The notes under the pieces were generated by a model that was given only the letters and a program-made list of their open reading frames with translations, did not search any database and was not told the origin of the DNA. From Planctomycetaceae bacterium (lineage in GTDB: Bacteria; Planctomycetota; Planctomycetia; Planctomycetales; Planctomycetaceae): a DNA stretch of 48,929 bases. The stretch lies in the NCBI GenBank assembly GCA_947476295.1, contig CANJQC010000030.1, positions 1 to 48,929 on the forward strand. Reading direction: 5' to 3'. Positions 27,257 to 36,051 of this stretch are shown piece after piece (position 1 is the stretch's first letter; the number at the start of each line of letters is the position of its first letter). The position numbers and the translations under genes were made by a program.

Positions 27257-27889
27257 ATGATTCGATGGTCTGCGTTGATGATCCTGTCGATTGCGTCTGT
27301 TTGTTGCCTTGCAGGCACGACCGCAGACGACAAAAAAAAGGCTGCTGATGCGGCTGAGTCTAAGACAGAAAATACAGAATCGAAAGATTCTAAGGATGCT
27401 AAGCCTGAAGCTGGCGAAGAGAAAGCGTCTAAGAAATTGAGCGAAGAAGACAAGTTCACCGCGAAGTGTCCTGTTTCCGGAGAAGCGGCGAGCAAAGAAC
27501 AGTTTACTTCCTACAAAGAGAAGGAGGTTTACTTCTGCTGCGACAAATGCAAAGCCGCATATGAAGCGGAACCGAAAAAGTTCGAAGTCAAAGCCAACTA
27601 CCAGTTGGTGCAGACCAAACAATTCAAACAGAAGCATTGCCCGATTTCCGGCGGTGCCGTCAAGAAAAAATTCGAGGCTAGCGTGGCGAATGTGGCGGTT
27701 CGCTTCTGCTGTGAAAAGTGCGAAGGTGCTGTAGAAAGCGCTGAAGCCGACGCAAAGCTGGAAATGGTCTTTGCAGAAGGGGCGTTCAAGAAAGCCTTTG
27801 TTGCTGTCAAAAAAGAAGAAAAATCGGCTGAAAATAAAACGGATCAGCCAAAAGAAGACGCCGAGAAGAAGGTCGAAGCCAAAAAATAA
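27257..27889 (+). CDS. Exported protein with tandem YHS-like Cys motifs
   Basis: A 210-residue exported protein (signal peptide ending near CCLAGTTA) with a Lys/Glu-rich linker and two Cys modules. Module 1 reads CPVSG, then a YKEKEVYFCCDKCK block ending in a P.KF-like turn, the pattern of YHS/TRASH metal-binding domains. Module 2 reads CPISGG, then VAVRFCCEKCEG. A charged Lys/Glu tail closes the protein. AAGGAG (27241-27246) precedes the ATG. It probably binds a heavy metal ion such as copper in the periplasm (inference). It is monocistronic, ended by a strong terminator. Confidence 0.8.
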   Translation: MIRWSALMILSIASVCCLAGTTADDKKKAADAAESKTENTESKDSKDAKPEAGEEKASKKLSEEDKFTAKCPVSGEAASKEQFTSYKEKEVYFCCDKCKAAYEAEPKKFEVKANYQLVQTKQFKQKHCPISGGAVKKKFEASVANVAVRFCCEKCEGAVESAEADAKLEMVFAEGAFKKAFVAVKKEEKSAENKTDQPKEDAEKKVEAKK

Positions 27890-27926
27890 CGTTTTTGCGG
27901 TTCGCCGCAAACCCGATACCCCCGCG

Positions 27927-27960
27927 ACAGCAGCCTGTTCATCAGGCTGCTGTTTTTGTT
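27927..27960 (+). terminator. Rho-independent terminator after the YHS-like gene
   Basis: Perfect 11-bp arms ACAGCAGCCTG (27927-27937) and CAGGCTGCTGT (27943-27953) enclose a 5-base loop and are followed by TTTTGTT. A small GCGG/CCGC hairpin precedes it at about 27897-27908. Confidence 0.9.
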
Positions 27961-27988
27961 GCGACTGCAGTCAGTGGCGATCTCTGAC

Positions 27989-28384
27989 TTATTTTCGGCT
28001 CAATAATCGCTCCAGAACCATACGATTGGCTTCCGGAAATTGCAGCGATGCCAGTTCTTCGAAGCTAATCCAACGGAATGGCTTCTCCGGGGTTGCCAGG
28101 TCGGGAAGGCCGGGAACCAGTCCGCAGCGCCAGAAATGCAGTTCAACGTCGCCGTGCGGATAGGAGTGTTCGATTGTTGCCAGATGATCGCGCGGGACAA
28201 TGATCAATCCTGTCTCTTCCTGACATTCACGTACCGCGCACGATCTGGGAGTTTCGTCGTTTTCACACTTGCCGCCCGGGAATTCCGCTAGGCCCGGCAA
28301 TGGAACGTCCGCCGCGCGCTGACCGACAAGGACTTTGCCAGCCGATTCAACAACGGCAATACCAATTCGAATAGCCAGCGCCAT
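27989..28384 (-). CDS. Nudix hydrolase (MutT-like)
   Basis: A 131-residue Nudix protein. The Nudix box is complete: GGKCENDETPRSCAVRECQEETGL fits G-x5-E-x7-REUxEExGU. The size and the early LVGQRAADVPLPGLAEFPGG segment resemble MutT (8-oxo-dGTP diphosphatase), but substrate cannot be fixed from sequence. It lies 20 bases after the AcpH-like gene on the same strand and is probably co-transcribed with it. Confidence 0.92.
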   Translation of the reverse strand: MALAIRIGIAVVESAGKVLVGQRAADVPLPGLAEFPGGKCENDETPRSCAVRECQEETGLIIVPRDHLATIEHSYPHGDVELHFWRCGLVPGLPDLATPEKPFRWISFEELASLQFPEANRMVLERLLSRK

Positions 28385-28404
28385 TTGGAATAAACTCCAA
28401 TAAG

Positions 28405-29100
28405 TCAGCAGTCGTTGCGCACGAGTGAAAGTTCAGGCTCAGCGACCTCGGATGCAACTGCATCCAATAATTCCTCGCCATGTTGAGCCAACAATTGCCG
28501 GGCGTCCCGCAAAACCGGCAGACAATCAGCTTCCAGCGGGGGAAGCGTGACACGTTTCATCACCTGATTGAGTCGTCCAAGCAGTCGGGTGTCGTCGGCA
28601 TAGTCGAACAGAAACTGGGCGGTTCGGAACTGCTGCACGAATCCGGCGAGATGATTCGTCGTGCGCGTGGCGACCGTGTTGACCGCTTCCTGAATCTGCA
28701 ATGGTGAAACCTGCGACAGGGCCGCGTAGTAATTGTTCAGCACTTCAGGCATCTGCTGTGCGATGAAGTCGTCGAGAAGCAATTCAATCACGATGTGACC
28801 CAGAAACGGAGGCCGATGATCGAAACGATCGGGCATAATTCTGCGAAACCGTGACGACAGTTCCGATTCGAGCATGACGAACCGCACAGAACGATGAAAC
28901 AAATCATCGTCGTGCAGATGCTGCAACATGCCTTCCACGATCGTACGCAGATCAACATCCAGTAAATCCAGATGTTCAAGAATCCTGCGACTGCGAACAC
29001 GAACACGGCGATCTACAACACTCAACCAGTCCGGAACGGCCGTTCCGGCCACCATCAGAGGCGAATTGAGAAACCGAAATCCATGCGCAAGATAATTCAT
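28405..29100 (-). CDS. ACP phosphodiesterase-like (AcpH-like) protein
   Basis: A 231-residue protein starting MNYLAHGFRFLNSP, the typical opening of the AcpH/YajB family, which removes phosphopantetheine from acyl carrier protein. The later helical, His/Asp-containing blocks (HLHDDDLFHRSVRF; FLGHIVIELLLDDF) fit an HD-like fold. Start 29100 is chosen by this homology; an ORF from 29157 adds 19 residues. The match is partial, so the activity is uncertain. It lies upstream of the Nudix gene. Confidence 0.65.
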   Translation of the reverse strand: MNYLAHGFRFLNSPLMVAGTAVPDWLSVVDRRVRVRSRRILEHLDLLDVDLRTIVEGMLQHLHDDDLFHRSVRFVMLESELSSRFRRIMPDRFDHRPPFLGHIVIELLLDDFIAQQMPEVLNNYYAALSQVSPLQIQEAVNTVATRTTNHLAGFVQQFRTAQFLFDYADDTRLLGRLNQVMKRVTLPPLEADCLPVLRDARQLLAQHGEELLDAVASEVAEPELSLVRNDC

Positions 29101-29313
29101 GGCGGGATTTGAATGGCTTTCGGTGATTTCTGAAAGCCCGATTGAGTCAGAAATCACTTGATTTCATGCAGGTTGGTGATTCACGGCGGACCAGCAGTGA
29201 TTTCGCGTGCTGCACATGGCGAACAGCGACTATGATCTGGAGCTCGAGGTCTGACATCTGACATTTGAAATTCGAGATTTCCCTGCACTAGTCGACGCAC
29301 ACCACAGCAAACC

Positions 29314-29784
29314 ATGACCACAGACACTGCCTGGCGACACCACAACTGGATCGCCCACACTCAAATCATGCTCAATTCCTTCCGGCGCTTTGTCGGGCGT
29401 GAACTGATCGCACGCACGGGCGATATCGATGAAGAAGCAGAGATTGTGTTTGATGCTTCGTTTGTTGTCGTTTCACACGGAACACAGGACGATCCCGTAC
29501 TGAACTACGGCAACGGAATGGCATTGTCACTGTGGAAAATGGACATCCCGACATTGACATCCACGCCGTCACGTCTGACTGCCGAACCCATGCACCGTGA
29601 CGAACGGGCTCAACTGATGACTCGTGCCGCACAAGATGGCTTCGTTGACGACTATCGCGGTATCCGCATCAGCAGTTCTGGAGAACGATTTTTGATCGAA
29701 CAGGCGATCGTCTGGAATCTGGTCGATGCTGATGGGCAACGAGTCGGACAGGCAGCGACGTTCTCGCACTGGGTGCCCTTGTAG
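29314..29784 (+). CDS. MEKHLA domain-containing protein
   Basis: A 156-residue stand-alone MEKHLA domain, a PAS-like fold first described at the C-terminus of plant HD-ZIP III proteins and also found in bacteria. Recognisable blocks are NGMALSLWKMDIPTLTSTPSR, then RDERAQLM, then YRGIRISSSGERFLIEQAIVWNL. It has no signal peptide. Bacterial members are cytoplasmic and of unknown function. It is monocistronic; the upstream leader (29250-29280) contains a degenerate TGACAT/TTTGAAAT repeat. Confidence 0.88.
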   Translation: MTTDTAWRHHNWIAHTQIMLNSFRRFVGRELIARTGDIDEEAEIVFDASFVVVSHGTQDDPVLNYGNGMALSLWKMDIPTLTSTPSRLTAEPMHRDERAQLMTRAAQDGFVDDYRGIRISSSGERFLIEQAIVWNLVDADGQRVGQAATFSHWVPL

Positions 29785-29984
29785 CGTCTGCCAACCTCTG
29801 GTATGTCAGCCAACGTCTACACGGGCGGCAGTTGGGCCGTGCATTTTGAGACAATCACGGAAAATTTCAAAAAAAGGGTGACCGCCGCCCAGTGCTTTTG
29901 ATCGTCCCGCCAAGGTGGCCAGTGCCCGGAGGCACGGTTTATTTCATCACATGGATTGCGCGTATATTTTTACTGTCGATCGCC

Positions 29985-30431
29985 TCAGTACTCATCGCGA
30001 GTCTGCATGAACAACGCTTTTTTCTCACCCGGCAGCGTAAAGTCGAATCCGCACGCCTGGAAAAAGCCATCGGCGGACGTAATGGCCATGACTTCCAGCA
30101 CATTGCGATGTACGGCCAGATCAACACAACGCTGGACGAGTCCTCGACCTATCCCCTTGCCCTGATGATCCTCATGAACCGCGAGACTGCGAATTTCCGC
30201 CAGCTTGGCTGAATAAATCTCCAGCGCCGCAAAGCCGACAATGCGTCCATTGATCTCCGCAACAAAACCAAACGGGATCAGGTCACATAATTCATCAAAC
30301 GTACGTGGCAGCAGACGATTGGCCGTTACGAAATGATCGACGAGGTTTTCCAGCTGAGGAATGTCATCCCGATTCGCTTCACGAATGTTAAACTTCGGAT
30401 CGTTGGATCGTGCGTTTTTGGTTTCAGTCAT
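29985..30431 (-). CDS. GNAT acetyltransferase (ArgA C-terminal-like)
   Basis: A 148-residue GNAT-fold N-acetyltransferase. The acetyl-CoA-binding motif A is IRSLAVHEDHQGKGIGRGLVQ, and the arrangement (IREANRDDIPQLENLVDHF at the start, FFQACGFDF near the end) resembles the C-terminal domain of N-acetylglutamate synthase. The ATG at 30431 overlaps the stop of cinA by 4 bases, so the two are translationally coupled. Arginine biosynthesis is possible but not shown by context. Confidence 0.85.
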   Translation of the reverse strand: MTETKNARSNDPKFNIREANRDDIPQLENLVDHFVTANRLLPRTFDELCDLIPFGFVAEINGRIVGFAALEIYSAKLAEIRSLAVHEDHQGKGIGRGLVQRCVDLAVHRNVLEVMAITSADGFFQACGFDFTLPGEKKALFMQTRDEY

Positions 30432-31744
30432 TGATCTGCGTTTCCGACGAAGAATTCGTGCTTGATCATCAGTCGCAATCGATTTACAGCAGTCCGCGCG
30501 GCGCGCTGACGAAAGATAGCAAGGTTGCCGGACATGCTCACATCGAAGCTTCGGATTTCATCTGCAGTGCTCACGGCCACATGACCGCGCCGAATGACAA
30601 CACCGGAATCCAGCGGTTCGTCATAGAAAGGTGACGAGAGCAGCACGAAGTCCACGTTGTAGTTAAGCCGAATCTTTTCACTCACGACAGTGGCCAAAGT
30701 GAGCCAGTCTTCCTGTTGGTCAATCTCCAGCGCCGGCGGATCGACACCCAGCACACGCAACGCCATAGCATCCCACCCTCCCGGAATCACCATCGCCGCC
30801 TTCACCACCGATGCGACAGATCCGTTCTCCGACATCCACATCGCCAGTTGCCCGCCGGTTGTTGCGCCTTCGACAAGTGCCAAGGAACGGTTCTTGCATT
30901 TCAGAATCGCAATCAAAACGTCGTGCAATTCGTCATCACCGTCTGCATAAACGGCGTCGCCCAGGCGTTCTCGAATCAGCTGACACGTTTCGCTGCTCAG
31001 CCGTTCTGCTTCCTCAACAGACTCCGAACGCGCAGTGACCCAAAGTGAAATCACGGCTTCGCTGGCCGTGATGCCGACTTCAGGGTTTCGCCCGCGTGCC
31101 GTCAAATCACCCAACATTCGTTCTGCATCCGATTCTCCGAATCCAAACGTACGAATCACTGCTCGCCGCAACACCACGCCGCTCTCGAGCAGAACCGGAC
31201 GAACATGCCGTTCGAACATCGGTCTCATTTCCGCAGGAACACCCGGCATCACAGCGATCAGGCATCCTTTGGAGGCCTGTTGAACATCCGATGTGACACT
31301 CATCGCATCCCCATCTGACGAGACTCGCATCAGGATTCCAGGTGCTGTGCCGCACGAATTAGGCAGCACGTCCGAATGTTGCGGACGATCCGCCTGTCGA
31401 ACGTTGCGTTCAGGCATTTCACGTCCTCGCGCCTCGAATAGTGCCCGAATCTGCTGCAGCGATTCATGGTCGCGAACCAGCTGCTGATCGAATGCCAGCG
31501 CCAGCGCGTCCCGCGTAATATCGTCCAGGGTCGGTCCCAGTCCACCAGTGATAAGGACAACCTGAGCCCGTGAGGCGGCAGCGCGGAATTCGCCGACGAT
31601 TGCTTCCATGTCATCCGCCAGCGTTGTGTGGCGCATCACGGTCCAGCCAAGCGATTCCAGTTCACGACTGAGCCATTGACTGTTCGTGTCCAGTTTTGAA
31701 CCGCAAGTCAGTTCAGATCCAATTGCAATGATCTCAGCAAACAT
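30428..31744 (-). CDS. cinA: CinA family protein with degenerate C-terminal domain
   Basis: A 438-residue CinA-like protein. The N-terminal molybdopterin-binding-like (COG1058) domain is normal: AEIIAIGSELTCGSKLDTNSQWL, then LITGGLGPTLDDITRDALA. The C-terminal PncC-type domain is not: the usual AESxTGG becomes VEGATTGG, the V.YSN motif becomes AAMVIPGG, and GIAGPGG is absent. The nicotinamide-nucleotide amidase activity is therefore probably lost. Start 31744 matches where family members begin; an ATG 4 codons earlier (31756) is possible. It precedes and overlaps the GNAT gene. Confidence 0.85.
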   Translation of the reverse strand: MFAEIIAIGSELTCGSKLDTNSQWLSRELESLGWTVMRHTTLADDMEAIVGEFRAAASRAQVVLITGGLGPTLDDITRDALALAFDQQLVRDHESLQQIRALFEARGREMPERNVRQADRPQHSDVLPNSCGTAPGILMRVSSDGDAMSVTSDVQQASKGCLIAVMPGVPAEMRPMFERHVRPVLLESGVVLRRAVIRTFGFGESDAERMLGDLTARGRNPEVGITASEAVISLWVTARSESVEEAERLSSETCQLIRERLGDAVYADGDDELHDVLIAILKCKNRSLALVEGATTGGQLAMWMSENGSVASVVKAAMVIPGGWDAMALRVLGVDPPALEIDQQEDWLTLATVVSEKIRLNYNVDFVLLSSPFYDEPLDSGVVIRRGHVAVSTADEIRSFDVSMSGNLAIFRQRAARTAVNRLRLMIKHEFFVGNADQ

Positions 31745-32099
31745 AAGCCCAAGCATTCCTGCACAGCGAAACGGTCTTATTCCTCAGCCGCGAAAGGCTA
31801 GTCAATCGCCGAGTGAAACAAAAGTGCCGGACATAAAAGTGGCTCGATCAGGATTTGAACATGAAACGGAGGTGGACCCCGGAATTCAGACCAGTCACTA
31901 AGGTGGAAGATGTCGAGTTGGAGTTACCATGGGTCAGGAACCAATAGCAAAAAGGCCCGAAGGGTACTTCGCACTATTGGTTCCTGACCATTTTTCCCAA
32001 GTCGGTTGAATTGCAATTCCTCTGCGGAGACTCATACTTCGTGTCACTTAACGGAGTTTCGCAGCGTATTTTGTTTCACTCGAAAAATGACGGAGAAGA
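31745..32099. other. Intergenic region between cinA and the transketolase gene
   Basis: No gene is supported. It carries one copy of the family D palindrome (31932-31989). Around 31845-31862 a short stretch, read on the minus strand, looks like the T-arm and 3' end of a tRNA, but no acceptor 5' half or anticodon arm is present. A GGAG precedes the transketolase start. Confidence 0.5.
31932..31989 (+). repeat. Palindromic element (family D), copy 1
   Basis: Perfect 16-bp arms GGTCAGGAACCAATAG (31932-31947) and its reverse complement (31974-31989) enclose a 26-base loop. The same 58-bp unit recurs in the opposite orientation at 44701-44780, with about 54 of 58 core bases identical, including most of the loop. 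The loop contains GGCCCG, then AGGGT, then CTTCGCA. Confidence 0.85.
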
Positions 32100-34037
32100 A
32101 TGACAATGTCAGCGGTTGCCGAGTTTCCGATTCCACTTAGCCAGTATTCTGTTCTGCCATTGGATCCGAAGAACGCGAAACTGACTGCGGAACAGCGAAA
32201 AACTCTCAGGAAAAATATCGACATCTGCCGCGATGCAATTGTCTTCTTCACCGCTATTGCGGATGCCAAGGGACTCGGAGGACATACGGGGGGGCCTTTC
32301 GACACTGTTCCTGAAGTCTGCATCATGCATGGCTTTATGAAACATGCCGCCGCTGGCGGGACGCCCGACGTCTTACCGATTTTCTTTGACGAAGCTGGCC
32401 ACCGCGTTGCGACTCAGTATCTGATGGCTGCGCTGGAGGGCGAACTGCCGGTCGAAAAGCTCTACCACTACCGCGAGTACCTGTCACATCTTCCGGGACA
32501 CCCGGAACGTGGTTTTACGCCGGGCGTCAAGTTTTCGTCTGGCCGCCTGGGACACATGTGGCCTTTCGTCAACGGTGTGGCGATTGCCAATCCGGGAAAA
32601 GTCGTCTTCATGCTGGGTTCGGACGGTTCGCAAATGGAAGGCGATGATTCCGAAGCGGCCCGGCTTGCGGTCGCTCAGAATTTGAACGTGAAGCTGCTGA
32701 TTGACGACAACGACGTCACGATCGCCGGTCATCCGTCGGACTATCTGCCAGGCTATGACGTTTCTAAAACGCTTGAAGGCCACGGCCTGACGATCGATAT
32801 CGGCGACGGCGAAGATTTGGATTCGCTGTACGCACGCATGTGTGCCGCAGTGACCGCAACCGGACCGATCGCACTGATCAATCGCCGAAAAATGTGCGTG
32901 GGCATTAAGGGGCTTGAAGGCAGTGCTCACGGACACGACGTCATCAAAGTTTCCCTGGCAAAAGAATATCTGACCGGACGAGGCCAGACGGCAGCCGCTG
33001 AATATCTGAACAATGTCAAAAAAGGTCCGTCCGGACCATCGTATGAAGGCAGTTGCAGTAAGAACGTCGGCAAAAACCGTGATCTGTTCGGCAAGTTTCT
33101 CAATGAGATTCTGGACACGATACCGGAATCACAGCGGATCGACACAGTACGTGTTTTCGACTGCGACCTTGAAGGATCATGCGGCCTGAATCATGTGCGT
33201 GCCGCACATCCGGAAGTGTTCGTTCGCGGCGGAATTATGGAACGTGGAAATTTCTCAGCGGCGGCAGGCTTCGGGTACGAATCCGGCAAGCAGGGCGTAT
33301 TTGCAACGTTCTCAGCTTTCCTTGAAATGATCGTATCAGAAATCACGATGGCGCGGCTGAATCAGGCCAATGTGCTGGCTCATTTTTCCCACGCTGGCTG
33401 TGACGACATGGCGGACAACACTTGCCATTTCGGCCTCAACAACATGTTTGCAGCAAACGGGCTTCCGGATGAAGGACGTGATACCACACGCCTTTACTTC
33501 CCGGCGGATCAGCATCAGTTCAAGGCCTGCATGAAAAAGATCTACGGTGATGCGGGACTGCGATTTATCTTCTCTACGCGATCCGGTGTGCCTGATCTGC
33601 TGACCGAAGACGGTGTCCGAGTTTATGGGGACGACTATAAGTTTGTCCCCGGTCGTGACGACGTCATCCGCGAGGGCAAAGATGGCTATATCGTGTCGTT
33701 CGGCGAAACCGTCTACAGATCCCTTGACGCCGTAATTAAGCTCAAGTCTCAGGGAATCAATGTCGGACTCATCAACAAGGCGACATTGAATGTGTACGAC
33801 GAAGCCACTATGGAAAAACTGGCGGCATCTTCGCTTGTGCTTGTGGCTGAATCCTTCAACATCAACACCGGGCTGGGTTCACGCTTCGGTACGGAATTGC
33901 TCAAACGACGCTTCAAGGGATGCTACAATAATATCGGCACCTATCGCGAAGGCTCCGGTGGCTTGTGGCAGCAGATGGGACATCAGGGCATTGATTCTGA
34001 CGGTATTCAATCGGCCATTAAGGCGTTGTTGAAGTAG
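32100..34037 (+). CDS. Transketolase
   Basis: A 645-residue thiamine-diphosphate enzyme transferring two-carbon units between ketose and aldose phosphates in the pentose phosphate and Calvin-type cycles. The N-terminal half holds GLGGHTGGPFDT and the TPP motif from GSDGSQMEGDD to DDND; the transketolase pyrimidine and C-terminal domains follow (GNFSAAAGFGYESGKQGVF; LVAESFNINTGLGSRFGTEL). The sequence is divergent from Escherichia-type TktA but full length. Tandem ATGs at 32100 and 32106 follow a GGAG. A DUF420 gene lies 22 bases downstream, likely in the same transcript. Confidence 0.88.
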   Translation: MTMSAVAEFPIPLSQYSVLPLDPKNAKLTAEQRKTLRKNIDICRDAIVFFTAIADAKGLGGHTGGPFDTVPEVCIMHGFMKHAAAGGTPDVLPIFFDEAGHRVATQYLMAALEGELPVEKLYHYREYLSHLPGHPERGFTPGVKFSSGRLGHMWPFVNGVAIANPGKVVFMLGSDGSQMEGDDSEAARLAVAQNLNVKLLIDDNDVTIAGHPSDYLPGYDVSKTLEGHGLTIDIGDGEDLDSLYARMCAAVTATGPIALINRRKMCVGIKGLEGSAHGHDVIKVSLAKEYLTGRGQTAAAEYLNNVKKGPSGPSYEGSCSKNVGKNRDLFGKFLNEILDTIPESQRIDTVRVFDCDLEGSCGLNHVRAAHPEVFVRGGIMERGNFSAAAGFGYESGKQGVFATFSAFLEMIVSEITMARLNQANVLAHFSHAGCDDMADNTCHFGLNNMFAANGLPDEGRDTTRLYFPADQHQFKACMKKIYGDAGLRFIFSTRSGVPDLLTEDGVRVYGDDYKFVPGRDDVIREGKDGYIVSFGETVYRSLDAVIKLKSQGINVGLINKATLNVYDEATMEKLAASSLVLVAESFNINTGLGSRFGTELLKRRFKGCYNNIGTYREGSGGLWQQMGHQGIDSDGIQSAIKALLK

Positions 34038-34059
34038 CTTTGAGTTCGAAAGTGCGATC

Positions 34060-34560
34060 ATGCTGTTCAATGGATTTCTTGGCTACCCGACAACTTTTAT
34101 GCTGGACTTCGTCGTCTGTGCTCTGGCACTGGTGGTGCCGCTGCTGCTTTGGAGCCTTTGGCTGGTTAAGTTTCGCCGACATTACGTCGCACACAAACGC
34201 CTTCAGATCGCATTGGGCATCATCCTGTTGTTGGCTGTCACGGCGTTTGAGGTGGACGTTCAGATGGTGCATGGCGGCTGGGAGAAGATCGTTGCGAAGC
34301 AGCAGTTAAGCCCCGACGCGCTGACTGCTAAAATCAGTTCCGTAAGACCGTATCTCTTGGTTCACCTAGTTTTTGCGGTCACCACGCCGCTGTTGTGGAT
34401 TGTGACCATGACGCTGGCTTTGCGTCGTTTCAAAAATCCTCCAACACCGGGAACGCACAGTCGTATCCACAAAACACTCGGCTGGGCATCGACGATTGAC
34501 ATCACGATGACGTCTGTGACAGGATTGTTGTTCTATTATGTTGCGTTTGTGAAATCGTAG
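34060..34560 (+). CDS. DUF420 family membrane protein
   Basis: A 166-residue membrane protein with about four transmembrane helices. The His-containing helices and the overall pattern (HKRLQIALGIILLLAVTAFEVD; YLLVHLVFAVTTPLLWIVTM; THSRIHKTLGWAS) fit DUF420, a family linked to cytochrome oxidase assembly (CtaM-like) in some bacteria. No cytochrome oxidase gene is nearby. It lies 22 bases after the transketolase gene. Confidence 0.78.
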   Translation: MLFNGFLGYPTTFMLDFVVCALALVVPLLLWSLWLVKFRRHYVAHKRLQIALGIILLLAVTAFEVDVQMVHGGWEKIVAKQQLSPDALTAKISSVRPYLLVHLVFAVTTPLLWIVTMTLALRRFKNPPTPGTHSRIHKTLGWASTIDITMTSVTGLLFYYVAFVKS

Positions 34561-34600
34561 GGCCACCATTGAGCGAGCGCAGCCCATAGCCCAAAGGCGA

Positions 34601-34692
34601 GCGGCAGGGCGTCAGCCCTCCGAGTGGCTTCTGTCGGTCAATATGTTTCGAAATTACATCCCTGGTTGCTTTCAGGGCTGACGCCCTGCCGC
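34601..34692. repeat. Palindromic element (family C)
   Basis: Perfect 19-bp arms GCGGCAGGGCGTCAGCCCT (34601-34619) and its reverse complement (34674-34692) flank a 54-base spacer. It lies between the DUF420 and GT39-like genes and contains no ORF. Confidence 0.8.
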
Positions 34693-34749
34693 CAAACGTA
34701 TGTTCGTATGAAATTGACTAAGACTCTGCATTTTCTTTGACAGTCATCA

Positions 34750-36006
34750 ATGCGCCAGTCCTGCTACAAATTCTGGACGATCCTGCTACTGGCGTTGCTG
34801 CTGCGTGTTATCGCGGCGATTGCGATTGATCAGCTTGTGACTCAGGCCGGCCGCACGTTTCTGATCGAAGGCGACGCCAACGGTTACTGGGAGCTGGGAC
34901 AACATATTGCAGCAGGCGAAGAGTATTCCATTTTTCAACCGCCACGCCGTGTTTTGCGGACTCCCGGATTTCCGCTGCTGCTTGCGGCAAGTATCAAAGT
35001 CTTCGGAAAGAGCGTGTTTGCTGCAAGTCTGGTCATGGCTGTCGTTGGAACCGGCTGCTGCTGGCTGACATGGCTGCTGGCACGAAAACTGTTTGATGAA
35101 TCAACGGCTTTGTGGGCAATGCTGCTGGTGGCTGTGTCGCCGCTGCAGATAGGAAGTAATGTTCAGATTCTGTCGGAAACATGCTTCAGCTTCGGACTGT
35201 TGCTGTGTCTGCTAGCACTTGCCCGCCTGCTACAGCAGGCCACTGCGGCAGGCTGTGGCAGGACTGCTTTTACGAACGGAATTCTAACCGGGCTCACGGT
35301 GCTCATCCGTCCCGGCTGGATTCTCTGGGCGGGTCTCAGCTCGTTAATCGTCGTCCTCTTCGGACAAATGACTTTCATGAAGAGAATTCTGTGTGCCGCC
35401 CTCATCTGCAACGGTTGCTTTGTCGCTCTGTTGCCTTGGGCCTGGAGAAACCACGAAGTGACCGGCCACTGGATTTTCACGTCGCTCTGGTCCGGCCCAA
35501 GTCTGTACGACGGATTGCACGCCGGGGCGACAGGTGCCAGCGACATGGCCTTCGTGGATAACGAAGATGCGTATTCCACGATGTCTGAATTCGATGCAAA
35601 TGCCCACTACAAGAAGCGCGCGATCGACTTTGTAGAAGAGAATCCTCGCCGCACTGTCGAGCTCGCAGTTCTAAAAGCAGGCCGCTACCTAAGCCCTTCT
35701 CTGAACGCCGCAGGTTTCTCAGGTGGTGTATTTTCTGTATTTTGTACACTTTGGTATTTTGTTTTAACGCTGCTGATTTTGGCTGGCGTTCTGAATTTAC
35801 GTCATAATCTGGCATATGTCGCACTGCTTGCCGGCCCTTTCCTGCAGTTTTTGCTGGTTCATATGGTCTTTGTGGGGTCAATTCGATATCGTCTGCCGGT
35901 TGAGTTTCCGTTGTCGATCTTGGCTGCGCATGGACTTGTGGCGCTCCGACAGCGATGGAACCATCGCGCACGGCGTAACTGCGAGCCGCAGTCCGGCGTG
36001 AATTGA
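34750..36006 (+). CDS. GT39-like polytopic membrane protein
   Basis: A 418-residue protein with roughly ten membrane helices and the layout of PMT/ArnT-type glycosyltransferases. An N-terminal helix is followed by an extracytoplasmic loop with acidic residues (LIEGDANGYWELGQHIAAGEEY) and RTPGFPLLLA, a motif common in this family. It probably transfers a sugar from a polyprenyl phosphate donor to a lipid or protein outside the cytoplasmic membrane. No clear ribosome binding site precedes the ATG. The AsmA-like gene follows after 45 bases. Confidence 0.8.
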   Translation: MRQSCYKFWTILLLALLLRVIAAIAIDQLVTQAGRTFLIEGDANGYWELGQHIAAGEEYSIFQPPRRVLRTPGFPLLLAASIKVFGKSVFAASLVMAVVGTGCCWLTWLLARKLFDESTALWAMLLVAVSPLQIGSNVQILSETCFSFGLLLCLLALARLLQQATAAGCGRTAFTNGILTGLTVLIRPGWILWAGLSSLIVVLFGQMTFMKRILCAALICNGCFVALLPWAWRNHEVTGHWIFTSLWSGPSLYDGLHAGATGASDMAFVDNEDAYSTMSEFDANAHYKKRAIDFVEENPRRTVELAVLKAGRYLSPSLNAAGFSGGVFSVFCTLWYFVLTLLILAGVLNLRHNLAYVALLAGPFLQFLLVHMVFVGSIRYRLPVEFPLSILAAHGLVALRQRWNHRARRNCEPQSGVN

Positions 36007-36051
36007 TTTTGTCCAGTTCGCGAACATGGATGTCGCGATTGGCGAGGAAAC

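Noticed and set aside
31845-31862. Sequence resembling the 3' end of a minus-strand tRNA (T-arm and acceptor 3' strand)
   Set aside because: No matching 5' acceptor strand, D-arm or anticodon arm was found upstream on that strand, and the T-stem has a mismatch.
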